In this document: piece after piece, positions 21,237 to 32,380 of the stretch
How positions within the stretch are numbered: the stretch's first letter is position 1
How the letters are laid out: every line of letters begins with the position of its first letter
NCBI GenBank assembly: GCA_022419385.1
Contig: JAJUBI010000005.1
Location: forward strand, 1,178,001 to 1,242,000
DNA: 64,000 bases
Direction of reading: 5' to 3'
Origin: Paraconiothyrium sp. Pb-2020
Lineage: Eukaryota; Ascomycota; Dothideomycetes; Pleosporales; Didymosphaeriaceae
Position numbers and translations under genes: made by a program
Notes under the pieces: generated by a model
What the model was told of the DNA's origin: nothing
Database searches by the model: none
The model's input: only the letters and a program-made list of their open reading frames with translations

Positions 21237-24058
21237 TCACCGGACTTCAGCGGGATGGACAACGATATTTTTTGGCCCGCCTCCATTGTCCTTCGTGGAG
21301 GCCATGTTCGGGTTTTTTCGACGCAAGCTCTTGAGACTGCCGCCGCTGGAATTGCTATTGAGCGATGCGCGACGCTTCGCAGTGCCACTAGACGATATGT
21401 TGAGAAGTAGTTCATCGTCTCCGTCATCCTCTCTTCTACGTTTTTCTGATATCCGCTCGGGTGGTGATTTCGACGTGCTCGTCGAGTCTTGTGTTTGACT
21501 GGCTGGAGATACACTTTGTGGTAACACGGAGGGTGCAGCCGCGGCAAGATCGTCGATGTCGTCTTCCCCTTCGTCGTCGTCCGGATAATTGACTAGAGGA
21601 CGTACAGGAGATGCACCATTGACAGGTTTTGCAACATTTGGCACAAAATCCTCCTCCTCGTCAGAACCATTGAAGTAGGCTTCCTCGTCCGGATCAGCTT
21701 CCTTCAGACCAACACCCCACTTTCCGCCGTTGACCATAGTTAACTGTTGTCGGGCAGGCGCCTCACTGTCGACGCTGGTGAAGGACGCTTCGAGCTCTTG
21801 CGTTGTGACGGGTTCGTGCATCTGATCATATCGTAGAATGAGGTTCTGAAACGTGTCTACGTATGTAATGGTCTGCAGCTTTTCGCGATAAGTTTCCACC
21901 AGATGTTGAACGAGCATCTTGATGTTTTCGCGTTTGATGAATTCAAACAATTCCAAGCAGGCAGAATTAAGAAGATTGTCCCTTGTAATATTATCGAAGA
22001 GAATCTTCAGTATCGGTTCAAAAAGCTGATGTTGGATGATCTGTCGGTTATGCGTCTCATCGTGCAGACCAATGCAGGAGCGGAAGTACTTTAGAGCAGC
22101 TTCGGATAATTAGCTTGAATTCTCCAATAGCAGGTCGTTCACTTACTGAGTTTCAGGTGTTTCTCCGGACACTCCATTAGCTGCGCTACTCGTGCTGCAA
22201 GTCCTTCAGAGAGAATAAAGTATTTACTTCGGAACGAGTGCTGTCGGATGAAGAAGCACAAAACCTCCACCAAGTGGACGTACAAATTGATCTGCTGTAT
22301 TGAAAGGTTGTCCATTGATTCGCGACCGTCCAAATCCTTAAGCGGCTGGAATAGCTTTCTAGCAGATTCATCGTAGAAGTTTTGGATGAAGGTGTCTGTC
22401 TGCGGCAGTGGAGGGAGTTGTCCTCTGACCTTTGCCAGGAAATCACTGTTAGATCTTCCAAGCGCTTCTATGGACGCCGAGTTGGCGTTGGGATCGAGCA
22501 AGATCTTGATGGCATCAGCCATTTGAGATTTGACCCCGAGATCTACCTCGATGAGGAGAAGTTCGATAAGGGTATCAGTCAATGGTTTTGACTTCTCTTG
22601 TATGGCTTTAAATATATAGCTTCGCACCATCAACGCATCGTGGTCGATGAGTGAGACCAGAATATCGGTACCTGCCACTCGTACGGAAGCATCTTGGTGC
22701 TTCAGTGCGTACTGGATAACGTCGAGAAGACCATTGTTGATGAAATTCTGGTAAAGCTGCGCTCGATTCTGAGCCTGTAGGCTCTTGGCGATCGAAGTGC
22801 ACTGTTGGATGAATAGTACTGCATCCTTTTTCCTCTGCAAGTTTTGTTCCGCGGATCCAAAGATGCCAAACAACTCTTTGAGAAACGGTCCGTTCGCTTG
22901 CAAATGCTGTACAATGTCGACTTGGTGGAAGAAGATAAGGGAGTTCAAGACCGAGAAAGTGGGGTCATCCAATATGCGCGCTAGAACGACGTCCTTCAGA
23001 TATTGTAATCGATATGTGTAATGTATCTTTCTTTTTATGTTGTCGTCCTGGATTTTGACAACCTCCTTGAACTTGGATTCGTCGGAAAGGTACTGCCGGT
23101 GATTTGCCTTGTGCAGAGGAAAGTCGGGATCGTATTCCAACGCGCCGACTACGCCGAGAACAATCTCGTCGGTGACGACGTATTCGATGATGGCGGTGTC
23201 GTTGAGCAGGATCAGCATCTTCATGATACTGCATAATCGATGTAGATCTGAGGCGCTTTCTAGATCTTCTGCCATCTCCACCAGCGGTATGAGCTTCGGA
23301 ATGTAGTGTTGCGACAGTACGAATTTGGCAAGAGCTTCGCGGCCGCCCGGTGTGCTATTCGCTGCACGCATGTGGTTTTCTATCTCGTGTAAGTTGCCCA
23401 GGTCGGGATTCGGGAGCATGATGGGGCTGATATTTTCGCCAATATCATCGGACAGTCCGTCATCTACTCTACGTCAGTATATATGCGTTTGCGCTGGTCA
23501 TGCGAATGTACCTTGTGCTGCCCTCTCCTGCAAACGGGCCTGCATGTCATTCACAAATTCCCTATATTGTGTTAGCGCGTGATATCAAATTCGCGACGCG
23601 CTCCACGCACCAGATGCTGCCGCAGCCCTCTGGCTCCTGGAAGCTGAGGGCCATGTCGGTGCCATTTTGCTCCGTCCACACAATGAGTGTATCTGTCGCC
23701 GATTAGCCTGGACCCGATGTCGCGTGGCGGGGTTACCAACCTTGTTGCTTCTGGTAGCCATCATCTTTGGATATTCTGGTCTCGAGGAGTTGGCGCGAGG
23801 GTTCGTCTTCGGACGCGACGAGGATCTTCGCTTCGTCCTGTGGTAGCACACGTCAGCCTAGGCTCGCACAGGCGCCGGCACCCAGGAGGGGATCGCGACA
23901 GCGCAGAATTTGCCGGCGATGGTACCACCGGGGTATGAACATACATTCACGAATACACCCCTGCAAAATCCCGTCCCGCGATCGAACCAGTCATTGTTCT
24001 TGAGCTCGTAGACCTTTACGCGCTTGCGATCGTTCGAAGGTGGCGCTACCAGTGCCAT
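21237..24058 (-). CDS. Serine/threonine phosphatase 4 regulatory subunit 3 (Psy2/SMEK)
   Basis: Six exons: 23945-24058, 23741-23837, 23611-23692, 23512-23561, 22147-23466, 21237-22099, with five introns of 45-107 bp; phases close to give about 841 aa. The N-terminal EVH1/PH-like domain reads VKVYELKNNDWFDRGTGFC, then SEDEPSRQLLETRI, TLIVWTE and MALSFQEPEGC, and is followed by the long SMK-1/armadillo-like region (LPNPDLGNLHEIENHM through LKLTALKYFRSCIGLHDE). The C-terminus is disordered and acidic with a basic patch (EKRRREDD). In yeast and animals this subunit targets the PP4 catalytic subunit to substrates in DNA-damage recovery and meiosis. An ATG 48 bp upstream is in frame, but family alignments favour MALVAPPSNDRKR. 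The last 12 codons may be frameshifted at an A6 run (see findings). Confidence 0.93.
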
Positions 24059-25320
24059 AGTAGGTAGCAGTGGGAGCCTGCTACCTCTCCGGACGGGGCA
24101 ACACACCCCCCAGAGCGAGGTCGCGGGTCGCGAACGTCAGGGCAGACAGGCAGTGCGCTTTTCGGGGTGTAGCGAGATGCGATGGCGAGGAAGGGCCGAA
24201 ATGAAGAGTCGCGCGTGGATGACGATTAGGAGGCTGGGGCGTCGCAACGAGCGCGCACACGATCGGAGGGCACTGCGATAGGGCAGCGCAACGTGCAGAC
24301 AGGACGGATGGCAGTGCTGGCGTCGTCGGCGGATGTTTCGAGGCGGGCGGGATCACCAGTCCGTGGGTGGTGGTGTCGCGTCTGGCTGGCAGGGCCTGGA
24401 GTCGGAGGATGCGAGTAGGCGCTGGCGCTGCGCTAGGCTAGTCGGATGGAAATAGACACTGGGTAATCGATAAGCACCGACGTTGCGTGCAAGCCTGCCG
24501 AGCCGCATACGGACGCTAAGATGTTTAATGTCCAAAGGCGAGCGTTGCGGGGGCCGTCTTGTCACAGATTGAGTGTCCGAGGACGTTGCTGCAGCCGGCT
24601 TGGAAGTTGCCACCTGCGCACCCAGATGAGGCGTTCCTGCCAACGTTGACGCAATGTTCCTTGGCGTCTACGTTGGGATGGCTGGACAGCGCACCGTCGC
24701 CGCAACACCGATATTCCACTGGCCGAGACGAACAACAACGTTGCATGGTCACCTCGCATGGAGCGCTCTGTGGGAAGAACCGACGGACTTGGAAGGAAGT
24801 TCCAGAATTTAACACCCTATAGGGTGCAGAGTTTCTCACCCATATAGAGGAGCTCATCAGCGGAAAGCTTCTGCCAGCTGTTGTAAAAGCCAAGGAGTCG
24901 GTGAGGACTGAAAGTCTCGCAGGCCATAACTACGCCGAAGCGTAAGCCTCAAGATGCGCGAAGGAAACTGCGCATAAAGAACTAGAGAATCAGCACTCAC
25001 TGACGAGTATCGCTTCCAATAGATCTGGAACTGCCGAGCGTTCCGACGTTTGCCTTGAGCTTCACATGGGAGCTTCCCAGCATGGACCAGCGCTATGACG
25101 GGCAAGACAGGCGGTCTACAATTGTTTGTCACTGCAAACAGCTCACGTTGTGGTTTGGGCAATTGACAGAAACAATGCTCGAGACATAGTGCTTGCGATA
25201 ATGACAACAAATGAAGTGGAAATAATTATAAGCGCCATCTAACACGATTGAAACGATTCCAGCTTACTACATCATAGATCAGGAGCATCAGTCAGTACCG
25301 TTTGAACTTAGTGATCAGAC
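24059..25320. other. Divergent intergenic region, 1.26 kb
   Basis: 5' flanks of the leftward PP4R3 gene and the rightward gene at 25321. Several overlapping open frames of about 90-120 codons occur on the minus strand but show neither motifs nor splice logic. Confidence 0.45.
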
Positions 25321-26319
25321 ATGGCATCACCTTTCTCTTCGACCAACGCTCGTTGTGAAAAGTGCGACGCCCCCAAAAACCTAGACGTTTACAGACAACC
25401 CATCCAAGGATACTACACGGGAGCTTGGCCCAATCTCTGCCGCCGCCGCTGCCGCCACAAAGCTCAGAAAAGGATGTGGACGTCCCTAGACAGTTGGGAA
25501 GACCTCCTCACTGCCAACCTGGCTTACCTCGCTAGCGAAATTGACGTTTCTCCCAATTACGGTGTACCCATTTCTCCAGAAACAATCCCACTTCTTACTG
25601 GTCTGAAGCGCCTGCATGAGTACGGCTTGCTATCGACAGGCTCTCAGCCTGGTGACCAGTGGACAAGCTACAAGGCTGATAGAGGTTGGATTCAGGGGAA
25701 GCAGAGGCCTTATTACGATTTCTTGATCCCGACAGTGCATGAAATGGTAGACGTAGCGAAGGTCAATAAGCTTGTTGACGCCTTAATGAAACATGAGGAT
25801 ATTGTCACTACTGTATGGTCTGATAGCGATGAGTATCCTAAGTCAGAAAAAGGGAAAATCAACGAAGCGAGAGAGGTGGCGCCTACTCTCCCGGACACTG
25901 CACAGAATGAAGCTGGGAAAGCGACCAATAAGACCTACTACTTCCGCTCGAACGCATCGCCGCGCTTTCACTGGGTCACCCTTTACCGCGAAGCCGGTAC
26001 TCCAGAAAAGCTGCGAGATATGGACTGGACACCACGAACGCACTCTGGGCCCACCAATGTAGACAATATACCGGAAGGCAGCTCAACTTGTGGGAATGGG
26101 CCGAATCGGCAGAGGTTTCAGGGTGTGATGAATGCGAGACCATTGGCTGTACAGATTGCGGCGAGGGAGTGGATTACGACGCTTGATTTGCAGATATTGG
26201 TGGAGCGGACCTGCCAAAAAGTGGGACTGGGAAAGAAGTTCAAGCATGTGCTGACTAGGAAATTGATGGTGGAAGTCATGGACACGGCGTCTGTGTCTCA
26301 ACTTGATGAACGAACGTAG
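25321..26319 (+). CDS. DUF6919-like hypothetical protein
   Basis: Intronless 332-aa frame. The N-terminus has a Cys pair (RCEKCD), then a segment resembling the actinobacterial DUF6919 family: a Trp-containing start (SWEDLLTANLAYL), PNYGVPISPETIPLL, then a leucine helix and TGSQPGDQW, in which the SQPG tetrapeptide is the family's most recognisable feature. The C-terminal half has two cysteines, a Trp-rich FHWVTLYREAG segment and basic helices near the end. No signal peptide or membrane helix. Function is unknown in every lineage I know of. Assignment rests on recalled motif similarity, not a search; if right, a bacterial-type domain in an intronless fungal gene suggests past transfer. Confidence 0.65.
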   Translation: MASPFSSTNARCEKCDAPKNLDVYRQPIQGYYTGAWPNLCRRRCRHKAQKRMWTSLDSWEDLLTANLAYLASEIDVSPNYGVPISPETIPLLTGLKRLHEYGLLSTGSQPGDQWTSYKADRGWIQGKQRPYYDFLIPTVHEMVDVAKVNKLVDALMKHEDIVTTVWSDSDEYPKSEKGKINEAREVAPTLPDTAQNEAGKATNKTYYFRSNASPRFHWVTLYREAGTPEKLRDMDWTPRTHSGPTNVDNIPEGSSTCGNGPNRQRFQGVMNARPLAVQIAAREWITTLDLQILVERTCQKVGLGKKFKHVLTRKLMVEVMDTASVSQLDERT

Positions 26320-27425
26320 CGGTGGAGTGCAATGAGATGAAGGGTTAGAGAACGATGAGAGCGGTAGAGTGCCAGACATCCAAATTTTCTGAAGTTGCTG
26401 TCCATTCCACTCATGTAGTTCACGGTGGAGTATTGATTGTATCTCTGTATGAACCAATTCGGCTGTTGTTCGTTTCATTGCTTAGCAGATCACTGGTGAT
26501 TAAGACATGGACTACGTTTGGCAAAGGCTAAGTATTAATCCGTTGCATCGACGTTGAGTCATTGATTGGAAGGTTTGATTAGTCAGTTCTAGGCTTGTTC
26601 CGAATCATGTTTTGTGAGGGCGGAGTTGATGGCGAGAGTATGAAAGTAACGTTTCCGATGGTTGACGAAGATCGAATTCAGAGTAGCTCAATATTGATGA
26701 ACTTCATCATCGACTGCTTTTGGCTACCTGAAGTCGTTCTAAATGAAACGTAGCACACTCGCGAGGCAGCACTTGTGGCAATGGATATGATTCGGCGAGA
26801 TGGGTTTGGGTTTAGTTTAGCGGTCCAGAAAACCGTGGTATGTGCGAAAAGCTGTCTGCATCATAAAACTTGTCCACATCTAGCTGCAACATCGCACCGA
26901 AGGACGACGCAGATCCATAAGCTGCCCATGGTGAGCAAGTTCTCTGCGCCAACGCGCCATCACACGTGCTCAAGTTGTTTACTAATCTCCACTTCAGCTG
27001 GCCAAGAGCGCTAAGTACCGTACTCAGGACCACTTCAATATCTGATTCGCTATTTGCGGCCAGGTCTTCACAAATCATGACATGATTGAAAGGAGCTCAA
27101 GGCTTCCGCAGTCCACGATACCTACCTATGGTAACGTACGATTCGTAAAGGGGATAAGTGTCAGGAACTCCGCATCTCCTTAGTCACTCGTTACAAATGC
27201 AGCTACCGTTGCTGCACAGTGGAAGAAGTGTATGTTAGTGTTTCGGGGTCGGACCAACAATTCTGGTTTCGATAATGCTTCCGGGGGAATATCGGTACCA
27301 AAGTGTCTAAGCGATGTCTGGGGGCAAGCTGTAAGAGCATTTAAGCACTCAGAATATCCGCCTTCGAATCCTTCCAAACACAATTATCACCCGTTGAACC
27401 TTGTCGATATACTCAAGACTATATA
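26320..27425. other. Intergenic, 1.1 kb, no gene recognised
   Basis: Between the DUF6919-like gene and the NmrA-like pseudogene. A minus-strand 88-codon frame (26812-27078) is open but motif-free. Confidence 0.4.
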
Positions 27426-28535
27426 CTCCAAGCTCATCACAGTCTTCGGCGCCACCGGCCTCCAAGGCTCCTCCGTCCTCGCATCCCTTGCCGCCAACAG
27501 CCAGAAGCCCTTCACCCTTCGCGGTATAACCCGCACCCCCTCCTCAGCCGCCGCAAAGAAGATTGCCGATTCCGGCATCCATGTCGTAAAGGCAGACGGC
27601 TGGGACAAGCAATCCCTCATCTCGGCTTTCCACGGTAGCTGGGCCGTCTTCGCTAATACCAATTCTGATGATGTAATTTTTGAGAATCCGGATGAAAAAC
27701 GGACCGAAGTTGATCTTGGGAAGATCATCGTGGAAGCAGCTGCGGAAGCAGGCGTGGAGATTTTGGTGTATAGTGGGTTTAATAGCGCAAGCACCATCAC
27801 TGGGGGTAAGATTCCGGTTGCGGCTTTTGACGGTAAGTAGCTGTCTATGCTTATACAATGATACCACGGCTGAACACATGCAGACAAGAGCGCAGTTTGG
27901 GAGTACGCAAATTCCACTGGAAAGTTCAAAATCGTCGTTGCTGTCAGCCCAGGTTGGTACATCGAGAATTCCCTCGGCCAAGATCTCGCACCCATACTCG
28001 GTGGATTTCCCTTCGTGCCAGCCGAGGACGGCACGTTGGTCTTCCGCGCTCCGAAGTGGGGTGGCAAGGAAGACGTACCTTTTATCTCTATCAAAGACGA
28101 TTACGGCGACATAGTCCATGGCGTCTTACTTGAGCCTGAGAAATGGAATGGGAAGCTAGTGCAAGTGGACAGTGACATCGAGTCTTTCGACCAGATGGCA
28201 CAGGCGTTTGAGAATGGTACAGTCCATTCTTGATTTCATCTAAGTATTAGACTGGTGTTTTCAACAGCCGCCGGGAAAAAGGCGCGCTTCGAGGAGATTC
28301 CCAATGGCGTGATTTGGAAGTGTACAGTATCCGTGGGTTGGAAACAATTAAGTATATGTGGGGTTTCTGTCAGGAGAGTGGAGGACGCTACTTTGGCGAC
28401 GAGACGGAAGCTATTACCGCAGCTGAATTAAACTAGCTTGCGGCGGCCACACGGGGTGCTACAGGGAAGTCTGCACGGCTTGCAACGCTTGAAGACTTCT
28501 TCAAGGCTAACTTTGGGACTAAGAGATCGCCCTAG
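27426..28535 (+). pseudogene. NmrA-like NAD(P)-binding protein, decayed
   Basis: Three exon blocks are clear: from about 27426 to 27832, 27884-28216 and 28268-28535, with good introns at 27833-27883 (GTAAGT...GCAG) and 28217-28267 (GTACAG...ACAG). Conserved NmrA/HSCARG-like text runs through them: SKLITVFGATGLQGSSV (Rossmann), ILVYSGFNSAS, VSPGWYIENSLG, KARFEEIP. Three lesions argue against function. The expected start Met before SKLITV is absent (the codon is TAC), although a longer frame from 27232 stays open. In exon 3 the frame slips by one base after IWK (about 28320): YSIRGLETIKYMWGF continues only in another phase. That phase then meets an in-frame TAG at 28434-28436 (ELN-stop-LAAAT) before running on to 28533-28535. 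Intact relatives sense redox or repress nitrogen-metabolite genes. Confidence 0.8.
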
Positions 28536-30140
28536 GAAGGCAGAAAGAATCGAGCAATGAGCCAGGCTCAAACAACAGAGCTATATCTTGCTGGTATCAG
28601 CATGATCATTGCGTAAGAATGTACACTGAAAGTCACATATTCGAAGACATGTCAAGTACAGTTTGATGCTACAGTGCAAATCCCCATAGTCGTACAAAAG
28701 CGCCTCCCAAGCTCCAAAACAGTGCACATCGTAAGAAAAAGAGCCGTAATACAGTACAGATTGGTATCTTTATGAACGCTTGCGCAGAACCCAAAGTTCA
28801 TGCTTGTATTACCACCCATCCTGCCCTTATAAGCCCATAGTTCTCACACCCTCTCCCTTCCATATTCACCGTCCTTCACTTCACTCTCTGCACCTCAATA
28901 CGGCCTGCGCCCCAGCCACACCAGCACCTGCCACCGAACTCTCCTTCCCCACGCTCTCCATAGATACCAGTACTCATCCGATCTTCTTTGATCATACATT
29001 TGCATTCTCCTTTCCTGCTCGCCAGCGCCTAGTGCGTAGAACTCTGGTCCTTTGTAGCAGTCTGCGAAGCGGGCGCCTAGAAACTAGTCCTTGATTCGCC
29101 AGAGGTAGGCGTCGGAACCCATGTCGATTGGACGGATCATCGGGGTTGGAGGGAATGAGGAGGTTTGTGGTGCAGCAGGAGACGAGGAGGCGCTGTTGCC
29201 AACGTAGTGGAGGCTAAACATCGCCGTGGTGTTGTGATGGGGGTAGAACATCCTCGAGCTTGAGGTTTGGGATGGGAAGCCCGTGGTGTGTAAGTTGTGC
29301 CGTCCACGACCTCTTTAAAAATGTTGGAAGAAGGGTGGCGATGAGACTTGTGTAGCGTCTCGAACTGTGAGGCCACCGTCAGGCAACAGTCGCGTTGTCT
29401 TGTTTGTGTGGAGTTGCGCACCCCTCGTTGCTCGGTCGCAGATTCTGGGATACAGGCTATATTTAAGTGTGCTCATAATTCAATTTTCTACCCTGCGGGA
29501 CTGCATGAGGACGTTGGGACCCAGTTCCAGAGTCGAGGTGGCGTGGGGTAACCAAATGTCTGGTTGACGTGCAGGAGGGTCCATGGTTTTTTGAGGCTAC
29601 CTATTGCGCTCCTGATCGGTCAGTCTGACCATCAGCAGCACGCGACAATGACGCGCAGGCACACGTCTGTATAAGCAAGTCGTGCAGTACGCTTGGACCG
29701 ATAGAGCTCAGCTGGTCTTGGATGATCGATGTTGTGAATCGTACGTGCAAGTGAAGTGTCACGCGACACTAGTGGTATGAGGCGTGCGTGGTGAGTCTGG
29801 CTCTTGGTACATCTGCCAATCTTGGGAGCGGACGGGCCCACGTGCGTGGGGGCTCATCTTGGGGGACCAAGGGGCGATCCATGGGTAGCACAAAATGTCA
29901 TTTGCAAAGGTTCAGACTCTATTGCCCCACCAAAACGTTAGTAGTGCGTGTGTTAGACGGACATGTAAACAGCAAGATTGAACATGTCTATGTGTGCCAT
30001 GCGGTCCAAGCAGGGGAGGAGCTGTCGGAGGCATACGCACACCAGCTATACATATAGTGCCTCGATCTCAACGTGTTAGCTCTATCCCAGTCTGTCGTAT
30101 TTCCCTCACGCAAGGTACCGCCCCTCCCACACCACATTAG
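28536..30140. other. Intergenic, 1.6 kb, no gene recognised
   Basis: No family motif in any frame. A 104-codon plus-strand frame at 28780-29094 is Pro/Ser/His-rich low complexity and is probably not a gene. Confidence 0.45.
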
Positions 30141-31337
30141 TCAACCCAAACTCAGTTCCTCGTTTGGGATGTCCGTAATCGCGAAAGCAGTAAGTCCTTG
30201 CGTGGCCTCATCTTCGATGCTTAAAGCCGCAACCTCTCCACCCACGCTAAGCTCGTCTACATTGAGCTGGGCGTTCACATCGTCGCCAGGCTGCCGCTCG
30301 CTTAGATGTGGTGTCCCCACGCGATCCTCGAAGAGGCACGTCAGTTCTTGCTCTTGCACGAATGTGCAGTGCTTACGCTTTGGTCTGAGTTCAGCCGAGG
30401 TGAACAATGAGAAGTTGCCCGCGCTTGCCATAGTGTATTGTTCGATGGGCACCGACGCGCTGCGGCAGCTGCGATCGCGCATGAGTTGAGCTCTTGCCTG
30501 GGCGCTGCGGCAGCGACGATTATGCGAACTTCCTGGCTCGGACCGCGTTGACCTTATTGGGTTTGACTTCATTGCCGACGGTGCCCTTTGCAATGGTTCA
30601 ATATTGACGGGATCTGAGCAGACCAATTTCTCGTACATTGCGTCGGGATCAGATAGCAATGTCAATTCTGGCCCGGAGTTGAAACCGAAGTTAAGTTTAA
30701 GTTCTCTTCCAAGTGCAGGCGCAAGTCCGAAGCGAGATGCGTCCACGTATACTTGATCGGGCGTCAGATAGTGGTCGAGCCCTGGGATACCCTCATGTTT
30801 ACAGCAGTCGACATGCTGCTGATCGGCCCGCTTTTCATTGTCTAGGTAGGGATTGAGCTGCTCGTACTCCGACTCCACTGGTGCGTATAGGCATCGGTCT
30901 GGATGATTTTGAAACTGAAAGGTGGTTATCTTTCTTCCAACTTCGGACATGTGTAGGTTAGAGACCTGACACCTTGAGTCTTTCAACTGTTGCGGATGCC
31001 ACATTGATGATGCTGGCTCTGTAGGTGAAATTTTGGTTGAACGGTTTGGGTGTTTGAGAGCTTTGCCATGCGTATCAAATCCCTCGACGTCGAGACGATG
31101 TCGCCGAAGTTCGGACTTGTTATACTCGTGGAGATGTTCAGATAGCGATAGGAGCGTGTTAGAGTTGTTGGGATAGCCCAGAACATCACGATCATGACCA
31201 TGAATTCCGAGTCTGCTATTGAGGGTGGTAGGCGCGGGTGGCGATTTGCGCTCAGTGTGGATCACTTGATAATGTAGCCTGTCGTCGAGATAATGGATTG
31301 GAATCCTACCGCTAGTAGTCGCCGGAACCATTTTCAA
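30141..31337 (-). CDS. Hypothetical protein, no recognised domain
   Basis: Long uninterrupted frame of 398 codons, well above chance for this window. The product is hydrophilic, rich in His, Arg, Ser and Pro, without signal peptide or membrane helix. Weakly ordered blocks include YLTPDQVYVDASRFGLAP and the acidic, more hydrophobic C-terminus (VDELSVGGEVAALSIEDEA). A basic Arg/Ser patch (RSAQARAQLMRDRSCRSAS) could be a nuclear signal or phosphorylation region. Met3 is an alternative start. It is divergent from met2 over about 1 kb. I do not recognise homologues and cannot assign a function; existence of the protein is moderately supported by frame length only. Confidence 0.5.
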   Translation of the reverse strand: MKMVPATTSGRIPIHYLDDRLHYQVIHTERKSPPAPTTLNSRLGIHGHDRDVLGYPNNSNTLLSLSEHLHEYNKSELRRHRLDVEGFDTHGKALKHPNRSTKISPTEPASSMWHPQQLKDSRCQVSNLHMSEVGRKITTFQFQNHPDRCLYAPVESEYEQLNPYLDNEKRADQQHVDCCKHEGIPGLDHYLTPDQVYVDASRFGLAPALGRELKLNFGFNSGPELTLLSDPDAMYEKLVCSDPVNIEPLQRAPSAMKSNPIRSTRSEPGSSHNRRCRSAQARAQLMRDRSCRSASVPIEQYTMASAGNFSLFTSAELRPKRKHCTFVQEQELTCLFEDRVGTPHLSERQPGDDVNAQLNVDELSVGGEVAALSIEDEATQGLTAFAITDIPNEELSLG

Positions 31338-32380
31338 TTCTTTCGGAGGCAGAGGAAGGTCTTTTCAGATTCAAGCTGCCTTGATCATTTACTCACCTAC
31401 CTAGGTATATATTCGAGATCGTCGCATGACGCCCTTGGCAGTTTGGCGGGCGGCAGTCGGCAAGTTTGCAACAATCAATTCGACATGGATTAAAGATCGT
31501 GATCTGTGGCCATGGAGATGCGACGAACACAAATGTTTGCCTGGCTGAACAGCAATCCTGTTCAACGTGTTAGCGGCAGAGGCTGGTTCAAGGAGGTTAG
31601 AGGAGATGGAATGAGGGAGGCCAAGAGGAGACTCGGTGCGAAGCTGACATCTAGGTGCTCTCGAGGGATAAAACCTGCGTAAGGCTTGCGAGAATATTTC
31701 CGAAAGATGCTGTAGGAAAGATGGGAAATGTTGTTTCCGAATGCACTGCAAACAAGGTGCAAAAGATTGATTCGATTGTTTGCAACCGTGTCAAGGGTCG
31801 TGGTACAGCGTACGACTAAAGTAAGAAATGCCGATCCAACGGCTGCCCACCGATGTGTAACGATTCAGTGACATGCAGGCTCGGCTTTTTATGCCGTCGA
31901 GAAGCTCGACCACCGGTTCGATACAACTCGGTCAGCCGTCAATGCTTCGCTTCTGTTTGAGGATAGAAGATTGTATACGATGGGTTCGACAGATCAGATG
32001 GGAAATGTCCAGGCCCAGCGCAATCAGGCCGTGCAATCTAGCCCTTACGCGCCTCTTCGTAATTGCCATATCAGTGATTTCTCGGTTCCTTATAAACAAG
32101 GAGAAGCGGTTGTTCACACGTCACAGTGCAGTTCTAATGCTTCTATGGTAAGTGAGGTGGTGGAAATAGAAATAATATGCTGCAAGGTAGACAGAGACGG
32201 ACCAATGGGAGCGAAGTGGAGATGGCGTCACCCGCCAAGGCCAATCACTTCACTAGTCTTGGGTGGCACGAATCTGCATGTGCGAAGGCCATGACTCCCC
32301 GCAAAATGATTCATCGTCCCCACGTCGCCCTAGGCGAAGAATATTCTGGCGCGTTACCTCCTACTTGACATCCTCAAACA
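31338..32380. other. Divergent intergenic region, 1.04 kb
   Basis: Holds the promoters of the hypothetical gene at 30141-31337 and of met2. No coding signal or distinct element assigned. Confidence 0.45.

Noticed and set aside
24525..25210. Two overlapping minus-strand frames of 122 and 117 codons between PP4R3 and the DUF6919-like gene
   Set aside because: No splice join produces a coherent protein and no recognisable domain.
29137..29421. Minus-strand 94-codon frame in the 28.5-30.1 kb gap
   Set aside because: Thr/Pro/His-rich low complexity with no homologous pattern and overlapping frames on the other strand.
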